From the NCBI GenBank assembly GCA_028583605.1, contig CM053325.1:63544282-63608281 (forward strand): 64,000 nucleotides of DNA. The letters run 5' to 3'. Position 1 is the first letter of the stretch; each line of letters opens with the position of its first letter. The notes below the pieces were generated by a model. The model was not told the origin of the DNA. It ran no database searches and saw only the letters and a list, made by a program, of their open reading frames with translations. Of this stretch, positions 58,502-64,000 are shown one piece after another. Origin of the DNA: Dastarcus helophoroides (lineage: Eukaryota > Arthropoda > Insecta > Coleoptera > Bothrideridae). The translations under genes were made by a program, and so were the position numbers.

Positions 58502-58865
58502 TGTAACGCAATGTAAATAGATGGAATAGGATTTAGAATAGAATTGTAGAATTTAGTAAATAAAAAAAGTTTCTAGAAGGTTCTGATAAGGGGAAAGCGG
58601 CCACGATAACGAAACAAACGGCAGATAAGCGTTGCAGAAATTTCGGCAGACGATAAGCCTTATCTGCCGAAAAGTTCTAGAAGCCGGGGGCCAAAACAAT
58701 AAAAGGCGGGCAGCTTTCCCTCGAGTCAGTTAGAAGTCAGTGTAGTTAGTGGGTTAGCAATTAGTAAATAAATAGTGAGTTATTGTTCAGTTGAAGTGTG
58801 CCATTTGGTAATAAAGTGGTGTAATTCACACGTGGTAATCTATTCGAACCGATAAGCGCCTAACA
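58502..58865 (+). mobile_element. Solo LTR (gypsy-like), 364 bp, TSD ATAT
   Basis: TGTAACGCAATGTAAATAG at the start, GATAAGCGCCTAACA at the end, with ATAT at 58498-58501 and 58866-58869. Same family as 7877-8207. The hairpin-forming CGGCAGATAAG / CTTATCTGCCG pair is present. Confidence 0.9.
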
Positions 58866-59582
58866 ATATCTTTCAAAGGAAAAACTTTTCCTGGACTTGG
58901 CTGAAAAAATATGATTATTTAATTAATTAAACCGATGTTTTCTGACCTTTTTTTTGTTTTTGGAAGCGACACACTTTTGGTATTGGACCAAAAAGGGCGA
59001 CGCACGTTCATTGTCTTAAGATTTCTTTGACTGCAAACAAAAAGCAAAAACGTTGTCATAGTCTCATTAGCGGCCAATAATTTTTTGTTAAAAAAACGGT
59101 TATTACAGTTCATTCAAAAAGTCCATAGGATGACACATAGATGGCGTTACTAGAATTTCCATATGATTTTTATTTAGTACTAACCTTCAAACGATATGCG
59201 TATAAATTTGACAGCAATCTGACTATTGAGTGGTGAGTTATAGCATTTTGTGTGAAGCAACTGTTATTGAAAAAAAAAATGGAAAAAAAAGTGAATTTCG
59301 AGTTTTGATAAAAGCATTGTTTTTTGATGAAAAAAATACAGTGGAAACCAAACAATGGCTTGATAAACATTATCCGAACTCTGCTCCATCGAGACAAATG
59401 GTAGAGAAGTGGATTGCTGAATTTAAACGTGGTCGTACCAGCACAAATGATGCAGAGCGCAGGGGACGCCCAAATGAGACTGTTATTCCAGAAAACATCA
59501 AAAAAATTCACAAATTGGTTATGAACGATCGCAAATTGAAGGTGCACGAGCTGGCTAACATTGCGAAGATATCAGATGGTAG

Positions 59583-60629
59583 CAGTGGCGGCTGGTCTTA
59601 AAGAGCGCAAGAGCGCGCGCTCCTCGTGAAATGAGCGATCTATTCTTTTCTGTTTATTGTAAAAGACTTGAATTTATCATATTTTTAAACACAAAATAAT
59701 GATATACTAATTAACTAATTATACTTGTGAGTGACTTGGAATAAAGTACACAAACTTTTGATTACATTATATTATATATTATAAGCAAATTTAAATAAGT
59801 TGGGGCGCGCAGAATTATGCACCTAGCGTGGCTGCCGCGCGATGCCTATTAACGGCCCCCACGAGATACGGAGAAATAAACTACAGAACACCAAGCTTGC
59901 TCAAGGTACGCCGCTCCGCGCTTATGCGATATTGCCAAATGACGAGTACGAATCAGAGTTTGGAGTGTGTATTTACGGTTTATGATGCTAAATGCATCGC
60001 TGATCTGATTGCGATTGCTAATTGTGCCACTTACAGGCCTAACTGCCAATAGTACCGCTATTCACAAAGAGGTAGCAGTACCCATTCTAGGGTCTAATTA
60101 TTAATTTATAAATTTGGATTTAAACAATTTTGATGAGAAAGTAATGAACACTTTATTTCTTTAAAAGATCGTGGAGCGGATTTTGTTTAAAAAAATATTT
60201 TTTTTGTGTTTTTGTAAAGTTTAATTAGAACTTTGTAATAAAATATATTCTATTTTCAAATGCAGTTTTCATGAAAAAGTGATATAATTTTATTCCTATG
60301 AAAGTAAACAATTTTAATTAAGTAACCCAGAGCAGTAACCACCTGCAACCATACAGAGTACCTTAAAGGGGCTCAGAAATGTCGATAATGTTTTTTTTTT
60401 TGTATTCGAATAAAATAATTTAGAGATGATAACCCAAAAATATTTTGGAGATTATAAGATGTTAATTAAATTTAATTCGTAAAAACACTATTAAATATCA
60501 CACGTTTTGTATCACTTTTGTTTCTCTTAATTTTAATACCTTGCTATGGCACTGGAGTCACTTAAACTCTTAACTACTAATATTTTTGCATCTGCGCACC
60601 CCCTGTCAAAAAGTCACCAGCCGCCACTG
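59583..60629. mobile_element. Non-autonomous hAT element, 1,047 bp, TSD GATGGTAG
   Basis: Terminal inverted repeats CAGTGGCGGCTGGT / ACCAGCCGCCACTG with an exact 8-bp duplication GATGGTAG at 59575-59582 and 60630-60637. The interior is AT-rich without transposase. It splits the mariner frame exactly, so insertion came later. A related fragment is at 46885-47025. Confidence 0.95.
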
Positions 60630-60900
60630 GATGGTAGTGTTTTTACCATTTTACACGAACATTTAGGTATGCGAAAGCTCAGTGTAAAGTAGGTGCCGCG
60701 TGAGCTCACAGTCGACCAAAAATAACGAATCGATGCTTCAGAGGAGTGTTTGGCATTGTTAAACCCCAATAAAATGGAATTATATCGTCGATATGTGACG
60801 ATGGATGAGACATGGCTTCACTATGATACGCCAGAATCCAAAAGACAGTCAACTGAGTGAACAGCAGTCGACGAATCGAATCCAAAGCGAGCAAAGACGC

Positions 60901-61523
60901 TGTTGTCTCATGCGTACAGTTGAAGCTAAAATCCGGGGAAGTGGAGAGGTGCATTCCACTACTCTTTGATATGGTCGGATTAAGTAAAATTTATAAATAC
61001 GAAACTGGCCTCGTAACGGTTCTAAAGATTTAGATGAAACTTTAGAATTAGGGGCTTTTGGACCAATAGGATAATTTTTATAAGTGCTTTTTGGTAAAAA
61101 TTCAGGAGAACTATTTTCAAAGACATCTTGGTTTAATAGTAAAATAATTTTCTTTCAATACGCGACGCCTGTGTACAATATTGTTAAGCCGATGCTGTAA
61201 ACACGTCATGATTCCAGTGAAATGAAGACGCGCGCACGCCGATAATTGAATATTTATATATTTTATTTTTACCTACCCAAAGAATGAAACTCTTGATTTT
61301 CCTTCACTAATGTGTTCACTGAGGTTTCAACAATGATCCACAATACACTTCCCCATATTTACAGCCCAATTCCTTAAAAAAAACCGATGTTATCTTCGCA
61401 AAGGTCTGTCAAATGATAAGAGGGCATTACGAGCTAGATGGAGCTAGGCTTTCGCCAGGCTTTCGCCAGGCTTTCAACTGGCTTCACTGCTTACCGTGTT
61501 AGGTTCAGTCTATTTAGTCTCTG
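60901..61523 (-). mobile_element. THAP-like DNA transposon fragment, second copy
   Basis: Inverted relative of 49447-50089, lacking about 28 bp at its left end. Flanked by GACGC at 60896-60900 and 61524-61528; keeping one GACGC restores the mariner reading KRAKTQQSAGKV. One end retains GGTTCAGTCTATTTAGTCTC. Confidence 0.8.
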
Positions 61524-62074
61524 GACGCAACAGTCGGCCGGTAAGGTGATGGCTTCTGTATTTTGGGATGCGAACGGAATAATATTCATTCAAAAAGGAA
61601 CCACCATCAACAGCGACTATTACTGAGCACTTTTGGATCGATTGAAGGCCGAAATCGCAAAGAAACGACCACATTTGCAAAAGAAAAAATTATTGTTTCA
61701 CCAAGACAATGCACCCTGTCACAGATCGATGAAAACGATGGCAACAATGAATGAATTGGGCTTCGAATTGTTTACTCACCCACCGTATTCTCCAGATTTA
61801 GTCCCCAGCGATTTTTTCCTCTTTTCGGATCTCAAGAGAATGCTTGTTGGAAAGAAATTTAAGTCCAATGATGAAGTAATCGCTGAAACTGAGACCTATT
61901 TTGACAAGAAAGAGAAATCGTATTATAAAAAGTGGTATCGAAAAGTTGGAAAATCGCTATACTCGTTGTATCGCCCTCGAAGGCAACTATGTTGAATAAT
62001 AAAATCGAATTTTGTCAAAATTTTGTTTTTTTTACTACTTATCCTAAGGACTTATTAAATGACCTGGTATTATA

Positions 62075-62935
62075 CATTTTTAAATTTATCTCATTTTGGG
62101 GATACACCTAAGAACTTCCAACAACAGTCCGGTTGGGAAACTGAATTTGACGTTAATGACTGAAAAGTAAACGGATAAAACCTTTCAAAAGTTTCGCCTT
62201 GTTAACCGTTTTAAGTGAATTTTGAAAAATTTTGAAAAGTCATTAATTATGGAATTTTTCGTTTTCAGGTGAGTACGTTTTTCTCGTTGTCGAGTTTCCT
62301 CGTCACATATTATTAAAATGAGCGTGGGGTAAGTAATAATATTAATTTATTGATTTTCTCGACGTATTAAATATCGCCCTTGCAATTTGTGCTTGTGGTC
62401 GATTTAAGCTTCAACGTATTATGTATAGCTTATGCGGATACCATATGTGAACAATTAAAATTTTGCTCGGACGCCTGTTAAATTACAATCGCATTATGCA
62501 TGCAGGTTTTATAGGAATCGTGGGCTTGAGGAAATGGGTTAACAGTTTGTCCTACGCATTATTGCGATCTACTAAATCAATAAATCCGTTCGCGTTAACC
62601 ATTCAACACTTAGCATATGCAAACGATTTCTCCTCGGGTTAAAAAATGTCACTATTTTTAATTTTTCGACCTTATTTTCTCTTACAGTTGTCTTATGAAT
62701 GCTATGCCACTTTGAACATCAATGAAACAAAAATGACAGTTTAGGGGATCGCCAAGAGAAGTGAAAACTTCTGTCGGAGCGAATAACAATTTCTAGGTAG
62801 TGTAGTAGGAACCAACGCTGCTAAACAAGTCATGATATTGGAAATATTTGCAAATAAGTCAAGCTGACCTACCTTTTCATATGTGTGGTTCGTCGTGTGG
62901 AAATGAATCTAATTATTCACAATTAAATACTTATC
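62075..62935. other. NRBP1 intron, no feature seen
   Basis: Single-copy looking sequence within this window; no coding or RNA feature recognised. Confidence 0.4.
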
Positions 62936-62937
62936 AA

Positions 62938-63030
62938 GCTCAGTATAGCTTACTGGGTTAGGGATCGTATTTCAAGCTTCATGCTTGAGAGGTAACAGGT
63001 TCGAACCCCGTTGCCGATCCCGCATTTTTT
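62938..63030 (+). ncRNA. tRNA-like sequence lacking a D arm (possible SINE head)
   Basis: Acceptor-like stem GGGATCG (62961-62967) with CGATCCC (63015-63021), an anticodon-arm-like hairpin TCAAG-CTTCATG-CTTGA whose loop would give anticodon TCA, and a B-box/T-loop GGTTCGAACCC, followed by a T run. An A-box-like TAGCTTACTGG lies upstream at 62947. No D arm fits. More likely a tRNA-derived SINE piece than a working tRNA. Confidence 0.4.
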
Positions 63031-63214
63031 AAGTTTAAACTTCTTAGGCGCGTTGCGCCATTTTAAATAGGAGATAACTTAACATTTCGCGTTACTGTCA
63101 CGCTAATTTGCGTTACAAACATCCTCCAGAAGAGCACGTTGGTAACGCGCGATGGCGACGCATGATGGCAACACGAAGCTAGTTTACCCACTATCCAAAA
63201 TCGTTTAACGTGCT

Positions 63215-63440
63215 TAGGGAAGTTTTATGCAAGAAGAATGCAACCTAGACTACAAATTCATGCAGCCCTCCAGGCGGCGTGTAATAGTTAATCATAGGTA
63301 GCTGAACTACGAACAGTTGAGAAACACTGCCACCTAGCGAAGCGGTTGTTCTCTAGGAAAAAGTTCCCAGGAGACAAGGATTCTAATGCACAGACCAATA
63401 GGTTTGAATCTAACAAATGTTCGAACCTATTGGTCTGTCC
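63215..63440. mobile_element. Penelope-like end, family 2 (inverted, short)
   Basis: GCAACCTAGACTACAAATTC, GCCACCTAGCGAAGCGGTTG, CTAATGCACAGACCAATAGG and then a foldback to CTATTGGTCTGTCCATTAG. The hammerhead part is deleted. Confidence 0.75.
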
Positions 63441-63514
63441 ATTAGAATCCTGGGATTTATTAAGCAAACATTTTGAGTATAAAGTTGATTAAGATACTTC
63501 CAAAAAATGGTACA

Positions 63515-63830
63515 ATCATAGGTACCTGAACTACCAGCAGTTGAAACACTGCCATCTAGCGAAGCGGTTACTCTCTAGGAAAGTTCCCAGAAGACAAGGA
63601 TTCTATAATGCACAGACCAATAGGTTTGAACATTTATTAGATTCGAAGTTTGGAAACCAAATACCGGTTTCGGTTTTTCTTCTGGGAACTCTCCTAGAGA
63701 GAACCGCTTCGCTAGGTGGCAGTGTTTCAACTGTTGGTAGTTCAGCTACCTCTGATTCGCCACTATACACGCCGCCTGGAGGGCTGCATGAATTTGTAGT
63801 CTAGGTTGCATTCTTCTTGCATACGACATT
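63515..63830. mobile_element. Penelope-like ends, family 2 (inverted pair)
   Basis: CCATCTAGCGAAGCGGTTAC ... CCAAATACCGGTTTCGG, then CTAGAGAGAACCGCTTCGC ... GAATTTGTAGTCTAGGTTGC in inverted order. Confidence 0.75.
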
Positions 63831-64000
63831 GTTGGCGATGGCCATAGTTTCTCTATGGACCAATAGGTGGTAGTACTAAAGAGTAACTCGCTTGACGCCT
63901 GTGAATGTTTTAGTACTTACTTGTTGGAACATTTACTAGCATTCGAGTTGGATATACCAAACTGACTTGATCTAACAAGATCGAAACCGGTCTTTGGTTT
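63830..64000 (+). mobile_element. Penelope-like end, family 2, running off the window
   Basis: ACGACATTGTTGGCGATGGC, CTATGGACCAATAGGTGGTA, then CATTCGAGTTGGATATACC and the hammerhead region. Inverse of 48050-48320; continues beyond 64000. Confidence 0.75.
63957..63997 (+). ncRNA. Hammerhead ribozyme remnant, Penelope family 2
   Basis: CCAAA, CTGACTT (the last two core bases GA are changed to TT), GATCT-AACA-AGATC, GAAACCGGTC, TTTGG. Stems I and II and the GAAA are intact and the cleavage triplet is GUC, but the core changes should prevent cleavage. Confidence 0.6.

Larger units (their letters stand above)
59275..61995 (+). pseudogene. Mariner DD34D transposase, broken by two insertions and several stops
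   Basis: N-terminal part 59275-59582 (KKSEFRVLIKALFFDEKNTV ... DRKLKVHELANIAKISDGS) is interrupted by the hAT element. It resumes at 60638 with VFTILHEHLGMRKLSVK and MDETWLHYDTPESKRQS (first catalytic Asp), and is interrupted again at 60901. It ends with QSAGKVMASVFWDANGIIF, HQDNAPCHRS (second Asp) and YSPDLVPSDFFLF (third Asp), 34 residues apart as in DD34D mariners. In-frame stops occur after RKLSVK and near GTTINSDYY. Not functional. Confidence 0.9.
59103..62070 (+). mobile_element. Mariner (DD34D) element interrupted by two insertions
   Basis: Ends TTACAGTTCATTCAAAAAGTCC and, inverted, TACCAGGTCATTTAATAAGTCC. Removing the hAT (59583-60629) and THAP-like (60901-61523) insertions with one copy of each duplication leaves about 1.28 kb, the normal mariner length. 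Confidence 0.88.

Overview
The window is insect-like nuclear DNA: AT-rich, with intron-split genes bounded by GT/AG junctions and a dense load of Tc1/mariner, hAT, LTR, LINE and Penelope-like elements. The order is not fixed by the sequence; a beetle or other repeat-rich insect would fit. Four host genes can be read from conserved protein features: the 3' end of a PAN/ZP-domain apical extracellular matrix gene (+, 2359-8919), a complete two-exon PET117 homologue (-, 8980-9586) lying tail-to-tail with it, a BTB-BACK-Kelch gene (+, 35068-37726), and the first coding exon of the NRBP1/Madm pseudokinase gene (+, 43232-43363). The NRBP1 first intron seems to fill the remaining 20 kb or more.

Layout. 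1-2250: pentanucleotide CT satellite with embedded ~80-bp unique blocks. 2359-8919: ZP gene, whose introns hold a mariner fragment, Penelope-type ends, a minisatellite and a solo LTR. 8980-9586: PET117. 9953-16918: an apparently exact 6,966-bp palindrome (two 3,468-bp arms, 30-bp spacer) bounded by TA and a TACAGGGTG terminus; each arm holds a 5'-truncated Penelope-like element with a GIY-YIG endonuclease domain. 17000-28600: MITEs, hairpins, a TATCGAT-rich hAT MITE, Penelope ends and low-complexity DNA. 28621-30839: DD41D Tc1/mariner copy 1. 30842-34660: degenerate AT-rich DNA including a 211-bp tandem array. 34987-37726: Kelch gene. 37727-42700: intergenic repeats. 42700-64000: NRBP1 first exon and intron with a hAT fragment, a THAP-like mobile element, a LINE tail, DD41D copy 2 nested in an LTR, a complete solo LTR, a mariner broken by two later insertions, and several Penelope-type ends.

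The most interesting signal is the combination of the long palindrome with three families of Penelope-like ends that carry hammerhead-ribozyme-like folds. One copy (48050-48090, minus) has a full consensus core, 5-bp stems I and II, and the 2-bp stem III typical of retroelement hammerheads. Many of these ends occur as inverted pairs. The other genes have no evident functional link to each other.
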